DNA of 50,023 nucleotides, taken from contig CAYOIN010000004.1 of NCBI GenBank assembly GCA_964404095.1, positions 1 through 50,023 on the forward strand. The letters are read 5' to 3'. Below are positions 17,442 through 26,472 of the stretch, piece after piece. The notes under the pieces were generated by a model. The model saw only the letters and a list, made by a program, of their open reading frames with translations, did no database searches and was not told the DNA's origin. A program made the position numbers and the translations under genes. Origin of the DNA: CAZLQR01 sp964404095. GTDB lineage: Bacteria > Patescibacteriota > Microgenomatia > UBA1406 > GWC2-37-13. How positions within the stretch are numbered: the stretch's first letter is position 1; each line of letters begins with the position of its first letter.

Positions 17442-18923
17442 GTCACCGTATGGTCTGGTATATTCATGAATAAGCTTAAGTGGCCAGATCGGGAGAATGT
17501 CCTTCATCTGTTTATGTGAATACACAACAAGAACTGTGTGAGTAGCTAGATCTTTTTGATTGTCGTACAGATCTTTCTCAGTAAGCGGCCAGTATCCACG
17601 TACCGTTATCTGCTCACCAGGGCCGATCGATGATTCGAGCATGTCTCCCACGACGCCAAAGTTCCCTTCGGCGATGAGGATCACTGGTTTTTCTTTTGCA
17701 CGTTCTCGTGCGAAGCGAATAATATCGGTAATTCCATACCCCGCATTCACACTTTCGATATACTGTCCCCGATCTACCGGGGGAAATGGTATGGCTTGAT
17801 TGTCAAAAAGAATCGTGTAATTGAAGTAGCCGACCCAGACAACCATTCCTACAAACACAACCTTTTTAAGATAAGCACCTGCATAGTTCGTGAGTGCATA
17901 TGCTGCCGTAAGTGTGAGAATCGAGGCAAAGAAGATAAGGTATCGCGGAAAGATCACCTTCGCAAAAAAGGAGATCGCAATATAGGGAAATAAGATCCAA
18001 GCGGTAAGATACAGACCAAGTCGCCAGTCCTTCTTCAGTAATAGCACCAGTCCAGCAATGCCCAACACCGCCGTTACATACCCCATCTCCGAGCCCACGT
18101 ACCACGGAATCAATGGTAGATTTCCCCAAACGAGAGAGAACGGAGCCTGGAAAAACTCACGAAATGTCATAACAAAGGTGGCATTCTTTTGATTTACAAA
18201 CTGTAGATACGGGGAGAGTCGTTGAATATTGTAGAGGGCAAATCCAAGAATGAGCACACCGATGTAGAGGAGGTAGTAGTTCAGATAGGTGGAGTTCTTT
18301 GTTTTCTTATCATACCGCAGAATAGGAGCGAGCGCGCTGAGCCCGAGAAACATCTGTGTAGATGATTTGGTAAGAAGCGAAAGCCCGGCGATGAGACCGG
18401 TACCAAGCGCGACATCAAGACGCAGCGTGCGAACCATAAGAATAGAGCCAAACAGTATCCAGATAAATCCTGCATTCACCGCAGAGTCCGCGAGTGCCAT
18501 TCGGTCATAAAAGAGAAACATTGGCGTGATGATGTACAGGAGTGACGCGAGGTATGCCGTTCGTTTTCCCCAGAGATAGTATGAAAGTAAGAACATTCCT
18601 TTTACCGCAATCACCCCGGTAAGGACCGAAAACATTCTACCTCCAATAAGGAGATTTGGCGAAAAAATCTTCAGAAATGGAATCATTCCCCATGTGTGAA
18701 GTGGTTGCTTACCATCAGTCAATGAGATAAATCTCCAGGACGCATCCTTCCAGGCAATCTTCGACCAATGAATATATATCCCTTCATCGGTAAAGATCGG
18801 TAATGATCCAAGATGAATAAGTCGCGTTGCGAGGTAGAGTGCGGCGAGTCCGATCCAAATAGCTACATCAACACGCGTGAAGTTCTTCCGAAACCAAGAG
18901 CTGATGGCGGATATATCGAACAT
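17400..18923 (-). CDS. GT39-like membrane glycosyltransferase (GT-C fold)
   Basis: A 507-residue polytopic enzyme with the acidic motif FTDEGIYIHWSKIAW in the first outer loop and KQPLHTWGM after it, the standard ArnT/PMT arrangement. YDRMALADSAVNAGF is a second conserved outer loop. TATACT (minus strand 18936-18931) ends 7 bases before ATG 18923, fitting a leaderless start. It is divergent from the GtrB-like gene and shares its promoter core. It may use the polyprenyl-phosphate sugar made by that GtrB-like enzyme; this is inferred from position. Confidence 0.8.
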   Translation of the reverse strand: MFDISAISSWFRKNFTRVDVAIWIGLAALYLATRLIHLGSLPIFTDEGIYIHWSKIAWKDASWRFISLTDGKQPLHTWGMIPFLKIFSPNLLIGGRMFSVLTGVIAVKGMFLLSYYLWGKRTAYLASLLYIITPMFLFYDRMALADSAVNAGFIWILFGSILMVRTLRLDVALGTGLIAGLSLLTKSSTQMFLGLSALAPILRYDKKTKNSTYLNYYLLYIGVLILGFALYNIQRLSPYLQFVNQKNATFVMTFREFFQAPFSLVWGNLPLIPWYVGSEMGYVTAVLGIAGLVLLLKKDWRLGLYLTAWILFPYIAISFFAKVIFPRYLIFFASILTLTAAYALTNYAGAYLKKVVFVGMVVWVGYFNYTILFDNQAIPFPPVDRGQYIESVNAGYGITDIIRFARERAKEKPVILIAEGNFGVVGDMLESSIGPGEQITVRGYWPLTEKDLYDNQKDLATHTVLVVYSHKQMKDILPIWPLKLIHEYTRPYGDSRFTLLELTDAKQ

Positions 18924-18946
18924 TGAGATTAGTATATAATACTTGC
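18924..18946. promoter_or_regulatory. Bidirectional leaderless promoter core
   Basis: Between ATGs at 18923 (minus) and 18947 (plus), AGTATATAAT (18931-18940) serves as TATACT on the minus strand and TATAAT on the plus strand. The gaps to the start codons are 7 and 6 bases, so both transcripts would begin at or next to the start codon. Confidence 0.65.
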
Positions 18947-19873
18947 ATGGACTACTCAATTATTCTTCCGGTATATAACGAGCAGGAGAATATTAATCAG
19001 CTATTTGCGCGTGTGTCCACCGTTCTTTCCTCTCTCAAAGGAACGCATGAGATTGTTTTCATCAATGATGGCTCATCAGATAAAACGCGAGAACTCCTGA
19101 CCGCGCTTCATAAAAAGAACAAAACGGTGAAGGTGGTCAATTTCTCACGAAACTTTGGCCATCAGACAGCGGTGAGTGCAGGCTTACGGTATGTGACCGG
19201 TGAAGCCATCGCAATACTCGACGCCGATTTGCAAGATCCACCCGAGGTGCTTCCAGAATTTTTCAAGAAACTTGCGACAGGGTATGACACCGTGTATGCG
19301 ATCAGAAAAAATCGTAAAGAGGGATTTCTCAAGAAACTTGGGTACAGCATGTACTATCGATTTCTCAAGTTCGTAGCTCGCGTTGATATCCCGCTTGATA
19401 GCGGGGACTTTTGTGTCATGAATCGCAGAATGGTCGATGCTATTAACTCACTTCCTGAACGAAACCGTTTCGTTCGTGGGCTGCGAAGCTGGGTCGGATA
19501 TAAGCAGGTCGGGCTTGCCTATGACCGCGATGCTCGAAATGCTGGAGAAAGCAAGTACACAATGTCGAAGATTTTCAAGCTTGCTTCAGATGGTATTTTT
19601 TCGTTTTCATATATGCCATTGCAGGCTATAACGTGGCTTGGATTTTTTGGAATACTTCTTTCGGTTGCTGGTACGTTATGGGCGGGTTATCAGAAGTTCT
19701 TTACCTCGAACTATAACGCTGTTCCTGGATTCGCGACGACCGTTATTCTGATCATGTTTATCGGTGGATTACAGTTATTTGCGCTTGGTGTGGTAGGTGA
19801 GTATATGCGACGAATGTACGATGAGATTAAGGCGCGACCCCAGTACATTATCGATTCCACCCTCGGCTTTTAA
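18947..19873 (+). CDS. GtrB/DPM1-like polyprenyl-phosphate glycosyltransferase (GT2)
   Basis: A 308-residue GT2 enzyme with two C-terminal membrane helices (about 230-250 and 262-285), the architecture of GtrB/ArnC bactoprenol glycosyltransferases. Motifs: ILPVYNEQENI, FINDGSSDKT, FSRNFGHQTAVSAGL, the metal-binding DADLQDPPEV, and an RxxR-type RGLRSWVGYKQ. It loads a sugar on polyprenyl phosphate for use by GT-C enzymes on the outer face. Leaderless start at 18947 (TATAAT 6 bases upstream). This gives the window a source of donor for its many GT-C transferases. Confidence 0.9.
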   Translation: MDYSIILPVYNEQENINQLFARVSTVLSSLKGTHEIVFINDGSSDKTRELLTALHKKNKTVKVVNFSRNFGHQTAVSAGLRYVTGEAIAILDADLQDPPEVLPEFFKKLATGYDTVYAIRKNRKEGFLKKLGYSMYYRFLKFVARVDIPLDSGDFCVMNRRMVDAINSLPERNRFVRGLRSWVGYKQVGLAYDRDARNAGESKYTMSKIFKLASDGIFSFSYMPLQAITWLGFFGILLSVAGTLWAGYQKFFTSNYNAVPGFATTVILIMFIGGLQLFALGVVGEYMRRMYDEIKARPQYIIDSTLGF

Positions 19874-19884
19874 CCGACTCTATT

Positions 19885-21327
19885 TCATCTTTTGTACAGG
19901 ATGTATTCCGCGTTACGGAACAGTATCTTGGAACCCTCTGCATACTGGGCATCCTGAGTTGAGATGAGGAAGAGTCCGTGTTGTGTTTTGAGAAGTTGCT
20001 CGTAACGGGGGACTTCATAGACGTACTCAGTCTTTTTATCTCCATAATAGACCATGCAGCCATTCCCTCCATACACCCAGGTCATATCGATCGTCTCCTC
20101 TGGGGGTAAGATTACCTTCGCTTGCCGTTCGCCAAACGCGACAAGATAGGTAAGGTTCCTTTCTGGCTGTCTGGCTACCTGAAGCGCCACTTCCTGGCGA
20201 GCGTCAATCGACTGTGTTGCTTGTGAGATGCGAGTCTCATTGAGTATCAGCTTACCCGCATCATACGTAATCAATAGCATAACCAGACAGGAGAGCAACA
20301 TTCGAATGTTGGTATTTTTCTTTGTGAGGACATCGATGAGGAGGTGGAGGCAGTATGCAAGATAGATCGCAAGAAATGGATAAAGCGGTAATACATACCA
20401 TGCAATTCTGGTTTGGACGCGAGTGATGCCAATCAACGGGATAATAATCAGGAGGAGAATCGTATAGATTGTCTCGTTTTTTTTGAGGTCGAGAAGCGAT
20501 CGAATTTTTACAATGGGAAATGCGAATGCCGCTACAAGCCATGGCATCAATTCACGATAGATCAGCATTCCGTAGAACCATACGCGCTCACGATGGAACT
20601 CAATTGGATACCGTGATCGTTTGACGATATTGTCAAACAAGTACACCTTCACAAATCGAGCTCCGTATTCCGCGTAGGTTGCAAGATGCCATGGGAGTGC
20701 AATCAGTGCAACGATCGCGCACATCTTCAGAAAGTTGAGTAGGTTCTCTTTTCTGAACTGGAGAAATTGTGCGAGGAACAGAGCGCCCAGAAACTGCACG
20801 ACTCCGATGCCTTTTGTCATCGTAGCAAGTCCAAAGAAGAGTCCTGCGAGCCATGGACTCCATGACTTTTTTGACATCCAGCTCCAGACCCCAAGAAAGA
20901 GAAAGAGGGTATAGGTCATATCGGTACTCAGTTTGAGTGAGTAGATTACATATACCTCCGCCGTCAGCAGTATCAATGAAGATAGGAGTGCGACGGAGCG
21001 ATTAAAAAACTGCTTCGCTAAGAAGTAGACGCTGGTCAGGAGCCCGAGCGACATAATGACATTAACCATGCGAAGTCCGAACTCATGTTGTTGGAATGAT
21101 GTCGGTATGAGGAGGAGCCAGCTGAATAAGGGAGGCTTTTGGAGATCGATATATCCATTCCAGATATTGGTAAGATAATGTCCCGTACGCACCATCTCCT
21201 TCGCATACTGGCCATACAGGCATTCGTCCCAATCCCAGAGCATATCTCTTCCCAGTCGAAAAACGAACAGAATGGCAACCACAACAATCATGAAGAGGAA
21301 CGGGAGATGATGCTTAATTCGATGCAT
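19885..21327 (-). CDS. ArnT-like GT39 membrane glycosyltransferase
   Basis: A 480-residue enzyme with the clearest PMT/ArnT pattern in the window: DMLWDWDECLYGQYAKEM followed by DLQKPPLFSWLLLIPTSF. About 11 helices and a short outside C-terminal domain. Start ATG 21327 overlaps the end of the ALG5-like GT2 gene by 14 bases, so the two form an operon in which the GT2 makes the lipid-linked donor and this enzyme uses it. Acceptor unknown; protein O-glycosylation or glycan decoration are both possible. Confidence 0.85.
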   Translation of the reverse strand: MHRIKHHLPFLFMIVVVAILFVFRLGRDMLWDWDECLYGQYAKEMVRTGHYLTNIWNGYIDLQKPPLFSWLLLIPTSFQQHEFGLRMVNVIMSLGLLTSVYFLAKQFFNRSVALLSSLILLTAEVYVIYSLKLSTDMTYTLFLFLGVWSWMSKKSWSPWLAGLFFGLATMTKGIGVVQFLGALFLAQFLQFRKENLLNFLKMCAIVALIALPWHLATYAEYGARFVKVYLFDNIVKRSRYPIEFHRERVWFYGMLIYRELMPWLVAAFAFPIVKIRSLLDLKKNETIYTILLLIIIPLIGITRVQTRIAWYVLPLYPFLAIYLAYCLHLLIDVLTKKNTNIRMLLSCLVMLLITYDAGKLILNETRISQATQSIDARQEVALQVARQPERNLTYLVAFGERQAKVILPPEETIDMTWVYGGNGCMVYYGDKKTEYVYEVPRYEQLLKTQHGLFLISTQDAQYAEGSKILFRNAEYILYKR

Positions 21328-22066
21328 ACTGTTTCGTGAGGTTAAAATACATGATCGTTGCAATGTCTTTTAATGTCTCGAACGTATCATGGATGAACGA
21401 GACGTTCTTTGTCTCAACATGGCGCCAGGACACAGGCACTTCTTTAATGGAGTATTGTAACTTCGTTGCGAGAAATAAAAACTCAAGATCAAAAGCCGCA
21501 GAAACCGAAGATCCCGACACCTGTTCATGATGTCGGAATAGTCGCATTCGATCGATGATCGAGAGCGCGACTGTCCGGCGGAAGAGCTTAAAACCGCACT
21601 GCGTATCACGGATATTTCTCAGTCCGAGAGCTATGTTTCGCACGACGATGAAGCCAACCGCCATGATCTTTCGCAGTATAGGTGCTCCCTCGCGTGTTGC
21701 GTTTCTCGAACCAATCACGATATCGATATTCTTTTTGGCATACTCAATGAGTTTCTCCGATTCTTCGATCGGCGTTGCGAGATCGATGTCCATAAACATG
21801 ACATACTCCTCGGTAGCTTTCTGAATACCGGTCATAACAGCATATGCTTTCCCTCCGTGATCATTTTCGATCAGTTTGAATTTCTTAAATTTAGGAAGAT
21901 AGGCCTTTTTTATAATCGCCTTCGAGTTGTCAGAAGAACCGTCATCAACGATTAACACCTCAGCAAAAACATCGTTATCGGCGATGTAGTTTCCCACCTT
22001 ATCAAGAACACCTTTTTGAATGTTGGCTTCTTCGTTATAGCACGGTATAACCAGTGAGATCTTCAT
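21314..22066 (-). CDS. ALG5-like polyprenyl-phosphate sugar synthase (GT2)
   Basis: A 250-residue GT2 enzyme with SLVIPCYNEEANI, IVDDGSSDNS, NDHGGKAYAVMTGI, the DIDLATP metal motif, IGSRNATREGA and the conserved DTQCGFKLFRR patch of dolichyl-phosphate beta-glucosyltransferases. Unlike GtrB it lacks paired C-terminal helices. It begins 32 bases after the stop of the upstream GT-C gene and overlaps the ArnT-like gene downstream. It probably forms a polyprenyl-phosphate sugar for that enzyme. Confidence 0.88.
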   Translation of the reverse strand: MKISLVIPCYNEEANIQKGVLDKVGNYIADNDVFAEVLIVDDGSSDNSKAIIKKAYLPKFKKFKLIENDHGGKAYAVMTGIQKATEEYVMFMDIDLATPIEESEKLIEYAKKNIDIVIGSRNATREGAPILRKIMAVGFIVVRNIALGLRNIRDTQCGFKLFRRTVALSIIDRMRLFRHHEQVSGSSVSAAFDLEFLFLATKLQYSIKEVPVSWRHVETKNVSFIHDTFETLKDIATIMYFNLTKQYASN

Positions 22067-22098
22067 ACTTGTTCCCGGTTCACGTACGGGATGACATG

Positions 22099-23607
22099 TT
22101 AGCGCGTCAGTTTATAAATTGTAATCCACGGATAGGTAGGTACTGTTCGGCGCTCCGAAATTCCTTTCGCGTTAAAGTGCGCAACTGCCCATTGCGGATC
22201 ATTCATAGGATTGCACTCCGTTTCGCAGACAACGAACAAGTGCATCGGCGTCGCATAGGCGTCAGCCTCTTTGCTGATTGCTTCATGGTTCATCGAACGA
22301 AGAAAGTATCGGTACGGATAATCGGCGTACGCGTCCGGTGATGCGGTGAGTGTAAATGACGAATCGGGATTCATGGAGATAATCGTCCGAGCAATCTGAC
22401 GAGCCTTATCGATCTGATTTTGATGCTCCCGCTCATAAAAATAGTAGTACTTAGGAATGTTCACGCTCAGAAATAGCACCATCGCAGCGCCGATGAAGAG
22501 CGAGCCTATGATTCGAGTTTTGTTCTGAAGAGCAACGAGTACGGCACCGAGTAGAACATAGATGAGAAGGTATACCCCGCCAAGATAGTGTGCATATTTT
22601 GGCCCTTTATATAAGGAAACGCCCAGTATGAGAACAATAAGAGTCCCTACGCTATATGAGAGCTTATGCCGTCGCCACAGGAGAACGCTCCAGGTAATAA
22701 TAAGCGCAAGTAGGAGAACCAGTGCGAACTGCTCAGTGATGGTGCGCTGGAATGCATAAAGGACAATGTTCTGAAGTGTAGTTGTGATCTCGGTTATGAA
22801 CGGAGTAGTGCTTGCTCCGGAGTTGGTCGAAGAAAAGTGAAGCACGCTTCGTACATTGGGAAACGAATGCAGAAATTCAAACAAGACAAACGGTGCAAAC
22901 GGGATAATAAAGGACAACCCGAGGATCGTGGTATTTCCGATATGCAATAACAAGGGATCTCTTTTTCCCTTCCCGCCGGCAGACAGATCAGTTATGTCGT
23001 TGAGTAATAACACTACAACAGAAATAGGAAGGAGAAAGATCGCGAGGTAATGCAGCTGCACAGCGAGGGAGAGGAGCACTCCATGTGCGATGAAGTACCG
23101 CAGCTTTCGCGTCTCGACAATCTTATAGAGCGTATAGACCGAGAATAGCGTGACCTGTGGAAGCAGATTGGGGTTCCATGAAAATCGAGAGTATTCTACC
23201 AACACCCATGAGAAGGTCGCAAAAAAAACCGAAAGGAGCGCTGTTGTTTTGTTGGTCATTTCTTTCACGGCCAGAAACTGAAGCGGTAGAGCGACGGAGG
23301 TAGTAAGCGCGACGCCGACCGCAGGCCCGACCGGATTGAACAAGAACAGAGCGAGCCACGGTGCCATCAAATAGTAGTACAACGGTCCAAGAAATATACT
23401 ACCGACCGATGTTATCGGACCCAACGCGGGGAAGTGGCGGAAGGTTACAATGTCATGCATGATCAGCGCATCACGTCCCTGGTCCCCGAGAAATGTTGCT
23501 GTTTCGGAGATATGATAGAGTCGTAGAAACAGTCCAATTCCAAATAGAAGCACAACAAGAAAGAGCCATGAGCGACCACCAAACAGTGTTTCGATTCGCT
23601 TCTGCAT
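22099..23607 (-). CDS. GT39-like membrane protein (GT-C fold)
   Basis: A 502-residue polytopic protein. The first outer loop reads ATFLGDQGRDALIMHDI, with Asp-Gln where ArnT-like enzymes have Asp-Glu, then SVGSIFLGPLYYYLMAP. About ten helices precede a C-terminal soluble domain. ATG 23607 was chosen because TATACT (minus strand 23619-23614) ends 6 bases upstream. It is divergent from 23627 and probably heads the minus-strand run to 19885. Catalytic activity is likely but the motif change leaves some doubt. Confidence 0.75.
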   Translation of the reverse strand: MQKRIETLFGGRSWLFLVVLLFGIGLFLRLYHISETATFLGDQGRDALIMHDIVTFRHFPALGPITSVGSIFLGPLYYYLMAPWLALFLFNPVGPAVGVALTTSVALPLQFLAVKEMTNKTTALLSVFFATFSWVLVEYSRFSWNPNLLPQVTLFSVYTLYKIVETRKLRYFIAHGVLLSLAVQLHYLAIFLLPISVVVLLLNDITDLSAGGKGKRDPLLLHIGNTTILGLSFIIPFAPFVLFEFLHSFPNVRSVLHFSSTNSGASTTPFITEITTTLQNIVLYAFQRTITEQFALVLLLALIITWSVLLWRRHKLSYSVGTLIVLILGVSLYKGPKYAHYLGGVYLLIYVLLGAVLVALQNKTRIIGSLFIGAAMVLFLSVNIPKYYYFYEREHQNQIDKARQIARTIISMNPDSSFTLTASPDAYADYPYRYFLRSMNHEAISKEADAYATPMHLFVVCETECNPMNDPQWAVAHFNAKGISERRTVPTYPWITIYKLTR

Positions 23608-23626
23608 TACCATAGTATAATAAATC
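23608..23626. promoter_or_regulatory. Bidirectional leaderless promoter core
   Basis: Nineteen bases separate ATGs at 23607 (minus) and 23627 (plus). AGTATAAT (23614-23621) gives TATACT toward the minus gene and TATAAT toward the plus gene, with gaps of 6 and 5 bases to the start codons. Confidence 0.65.
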
Positions 23627-24754
23627 ATGCCCCGCTTTTTAAGCATCTATCGAGACTATATCCTCATCGCTCTCTTCGTTCTCATTTCAAGCCTCGTGGT
23701 ATGGCTCCCATTCTTCCCCCAGCTCTCTGTACTGGGGATACATCTGCAAGGAACCGATACCGGTACCATCTATCGGAACTACGATGGACTGCTCTATGTT
23801 GTAGCGGCGAAGTCTTGGTACGATCCCGCAGTGATTGATTCACTTCGTCTTGAGCAGGGATTACCTTCTCAATACTATGCTGCTCATCTACCGCTCTATC
23901 CAGCTCTGATTCGGGCGCTCTCATTTCTAGGTTATATCAAGGCAATGATGGTCGTTACTTTGGCCTCATCGGTCATGCTCGGTTGGCTGTTTTATTCCTT
24001 TGTTCGGAATAACCAGCTGACAAAACGACCACTCCTGTTGACCATAACGATGCTGATGCTCCCTCGTTTCCTCGTGGTCCGTTCGGTCGGCTCACCTGAA
24101 AGTCTGTTTATGTTCCTCTCGCTTGCTGCGGTATGGTTCTATGAAAAGCGAGCATATCTTGGAGCGGGTGTCGCTGGAGGATTGGCTGTAATGACCAAGC
24201 TGCCCGGCATACTCTTGTTCCCAGCACTGATCATTACTGAAGGAATCCGAGCGTATCAGACAGGGCGGTTCCGTATGCATGCGGTTTGGCTCCTCTTAAT
24301 TCCTGCTGGACTGCTCAGCGTATGTCTTGTCTACCTGCAACAATACCACGACTTCTTTGCATACTGGCACACCGGTTACGTTGTGCCGATGCCTTACCCC
24401 TATTCGGCATTCAACAGTACCGCCCGCTGGGTTGGCACACACTGGCTGGAGGAGATAGTTCTCTATTTCTATGTGTATGCGACAACGGTCATCTATGCCT
24501 ATCGTCATCATCTCCGATCGCTCTTCACTTTTTCGCTCGTATTCTTCATTGGGTTGCTGTTCGTGCAGCACCGTGATATTGCACGGTACGCTTTGCCGTT
24601 ATGGCCAATCACGTGTATAATTTTTGAGAGGTTTTTTACCTCAAAAAAGGCGATCATTGTACTGATCGCAGTTACGCCCGCGATCTACCTTTATGCATGG
24701 GGTTTCCTACAGGGTAACGCTATGCCGGTAAGTAACTGGGCACCATATCTGTAA
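23627..24754 (+). CDS. Polytopic GT-C-like mannosyltransferase-type protein
   Basis: A 375-residue protein with about nine helices. The outer loop NYDGLLYVVAAKSWYD and the later AAHLPLYPALIRAL resemble PIG-V/GT-C family mannosyltransferases, where an Asp and a proline-rich YxxxP patch are conserved. There is no long soluble C-terminal domain. It starts from the bidirectional promoter and ends 4 bases before the export adaptor gene, so the ABC export operon may be read through from here. Confidence 0.7.
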   Translation: MPRFLSIYRDYILIALFVLISSLVVWLPFFPQLSVLGIHLQGTDTGTIYRNYDGLLYVVAAKSWYDPAVIDSLRLEQGLPSQYYAAHLPLYPALIRALSFLGYIKAMMVVTLASSVMLGWLFYSFVRNNQLTKRPLLLTITMLMLPRFLVVRSVGSPESLFMFLSLAAVWFYEKRAYLGAGVAGGLAVMTKLPGILLFPALIITEGIRAYQTGRFRMHAVWLLLIPAGLLSVCLVYLQQYHDFFAYWHTGYVVPMPYPYSAFNSTARWVGTHWLEEIVLYFYVYATTVIYAYRHHLRSLFTFSLVFFIGLLFVQHRDIARYALPLWPITCIIFERFFTSKKAIIVLIAVTPAIYLYAWGFLQGNAMPVSNWAPYL

Positions 24755-24758
24755 TCAT

Positions 24759-25811
24759 ATGTCTATTCTCAAATCCGTGTGGCGATTCATACGAAAACGT
24801 TGGATCATTCTCATCATTATTCTCGGAGTTGCTGGCTTCATCGGATTTCGCGCAACCGCTGGGGAGCAACAGGATACAGCAGAGATCGCGTACAAAGTAA
24901 AGCGACAGACACTCCAAGATGTACTTACGTTCTCAGGTTCGGTCGACGCGGTCCAAAAAGCAACGCTCCGTTTCCAAACATCCGGAAGGCTTGCATGGGT
25001 CGGTGTACAGGAAGGTGATACGGTGAAGAAATATCAGGCCGTTGCTTCGCTGGACCAACAGTCCCTGAAGAAGCAGCTGCAAAAAGATCTGATCGATTAT
25101 GAAAAGGAGCGGCTCGATTATGATAATGATGCCCTCGACTATGACAATAAGGGCCTCTCGCATGATCGATATGCGCGACAGGATGCAATCGATGCCTACA
25201 AAAAAGCCCAGTATGATCTGAACAACACCGTATTAGACGTCGAGCTTTCCGATATCGCGCTACGCTATGCAACGCTGATCTCTCCCATAAACGGGATTGT
25301 GGTTTCGATGGGTACGAAACAGGCGGGAGTCAATATAACCCCAACTCAGGCCGAAATTGTTATTATCGATCCGACGACGCTGTACTTTTCCGGCGCGGTC
25401 GATCAAACCGATGTGGTCAAGCTCTCTGAGGGACAGATCGGCTCCGTAACCTTCGATGCATTTCCTGATGAACAGACATCGGGGACGGTGAAGTCGATCG
25501 CTTTCACTCCTAAGGCGGATGAGACCGGTACGGTCTATGAAGTGAAGGTGGATCTCTCGGCTTCGTCTGCGGCATCGATCGCACCACAGTATCGACTCGG
25601 AATGACAGGAGATATAGAGTTCGTTACGAAGCAAATTCGCGATGTGCTCGGAGTTCCCACCACCTTTATCCATCGAGAAGGGGGGAAGAACTATGTGTAT
25701 ACCAAGAAGAATGATAAAAAAATAAAAACACCGGTAACCCTCGGTGAAGAAGTTGATACCGCCACCGTTATTCTCGAAGGGTTGCAGGAAGGCGATATCG
25801 TCTATGATTAA
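24759..25811 (+). CDS. MacA-like membrane-fusion adaptor of ABC exporter
   Basis: A 350-residue HlyD/MacA-type periplasmic adaptor. One N-terminal membrane helix (about 14-32), a split biotinyl-lipoyl domain (SGRLAWVGVQEGDTVKKYQ and LISPINGIVVSMGTKQAG), a hairpin coiled coil between them with Asp-Tyr repeats (ERLDYDNDALDYDNKG), and a C-terminal beta-barrel (GMTGDIEFVT). It links an ABC pump to outer envelope parts. No TolC-like gene is present and an outer membrane is unlikely, so it would work as in Gram-positive MacAB-type pumps. It overlaps the ATPase gene by 8 bases. Confidence 0.88.
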   Translation: MSILKSVWRFIRKRWIILIIILGVAGFIGFRATAGEQQDTAEIAYKVKRQTLQDVLTFSGSVDAVQKATLRFQTSGRLAWVGVQEGDTVKKYQAVASLDQQSLKKQLQKDLIDYEKERLDYDNDALDYDNKGLSHDRYARQDAIDAYKKAQYDLNNTVLDVELSDIALRYATLISPINGIVVSMGTKQAGVNITPTQAEIVIIDPTTLYFSGAVDQTDVVKLSEGQIGSVTFDAFPDEQTSGTVKSIAFTPKADETGTVYEVKVDLSASSAASIAPQYRLGMTGDIEFVTKQIRDVLGVPTTFIHREGGKNYVYTKKNDKKIKTPVTLGEEVDTATVILEGLQEGDIVYD

Positions 25812-26472
25812 ACTCGACCACGTCATCAAAGAATATCGTCTCGATGAAGATCTGGTATTCACTGCGCTCAAAGACGTCTCGGTAACCATACATGATGGTG
25901 AATTTTCTGCAATCATTGGGCCTTCTGGAAGTGGAAAGTCAACGCTCATGCATGTTATCGGTCTCCTCGACAAACCATCACGAGGTAACGTTTTTATCGA
26001 TGGAAAGGATATCTCATCGCTCGATGATGATCAGGTGTCAACGTTACGCAACGAGTTTGTGGGATTCGTGTTTCAACAGTTTAATTTGATCAACAAGCTC
26101 ACCGTACTTGAGAACATTCTCCTTCCCACAGTATATGCAAGAAAAAAACTAGCGTACGATCCGAAGGAGAAGGCGCTTTATCTTTTGGAGCGATTCGGCA
26201 TGAAAGATAAGGCCTACTCCTATCCAAATAAAATCTCAGGTGGTCAACAGCAGCGAGTTGCGATTGCGCGAGCGCTGATTATGGAGCCGAGCCTCATCCT
26301 TGCAGATGAGCCAACCGGCAATCTGGATACCAAGACCGGCGATGAGATTATGAAGCTCTTAAAGGAGCTAAATACAAAGGATAAGATAACCGTCGTTATC
26401 GTAACCCACGAGCCTGATGTCGCGGCAAAAACAAAGCGACAAATTAGAATCGTTGATGGTGAGGTCGTATGA
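25804..26472 (+). CDS. MacB/LolD-type ABC transporter ATPase
   Basis: A 222-residue nucleotide-binding protein with Walker A (GPSGSGKST), Q-loop (FVFQQFNLI), signature (ISGGQQQRVAIARAL), Walker B (LILADEPTGNLD) and H-loop (VTHEP). It is close to the LolD/MacB ATPase class that powers FtsX-like permeases. Start ATG 25804 lies inside the end of the adaptor gene; a longer in-frame extension would overlap it by 68 bases and is not needed. It overlaps the permease start by four bases. Confidence 0.95.
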   Translation: MIKLDHVIKEYRLDEDLVFTALKDVSVTIHDGEFSAIIGPSGSGKSTLMHVIGLLDKPSRGNVFIDGKDISSLDDDQVSTLRNEFVGFVFQQFNLINKLTVLENILLPTVYARKKLAYDPKEKALYLLERFGMKDKAYSYPNKISGGQQQRVAIARALIMEPSLILADEPTGNLDTKTGDEIMKLLKELNTKDKITVVIVTHEPDVAAKTKRQIRIVDGEVV

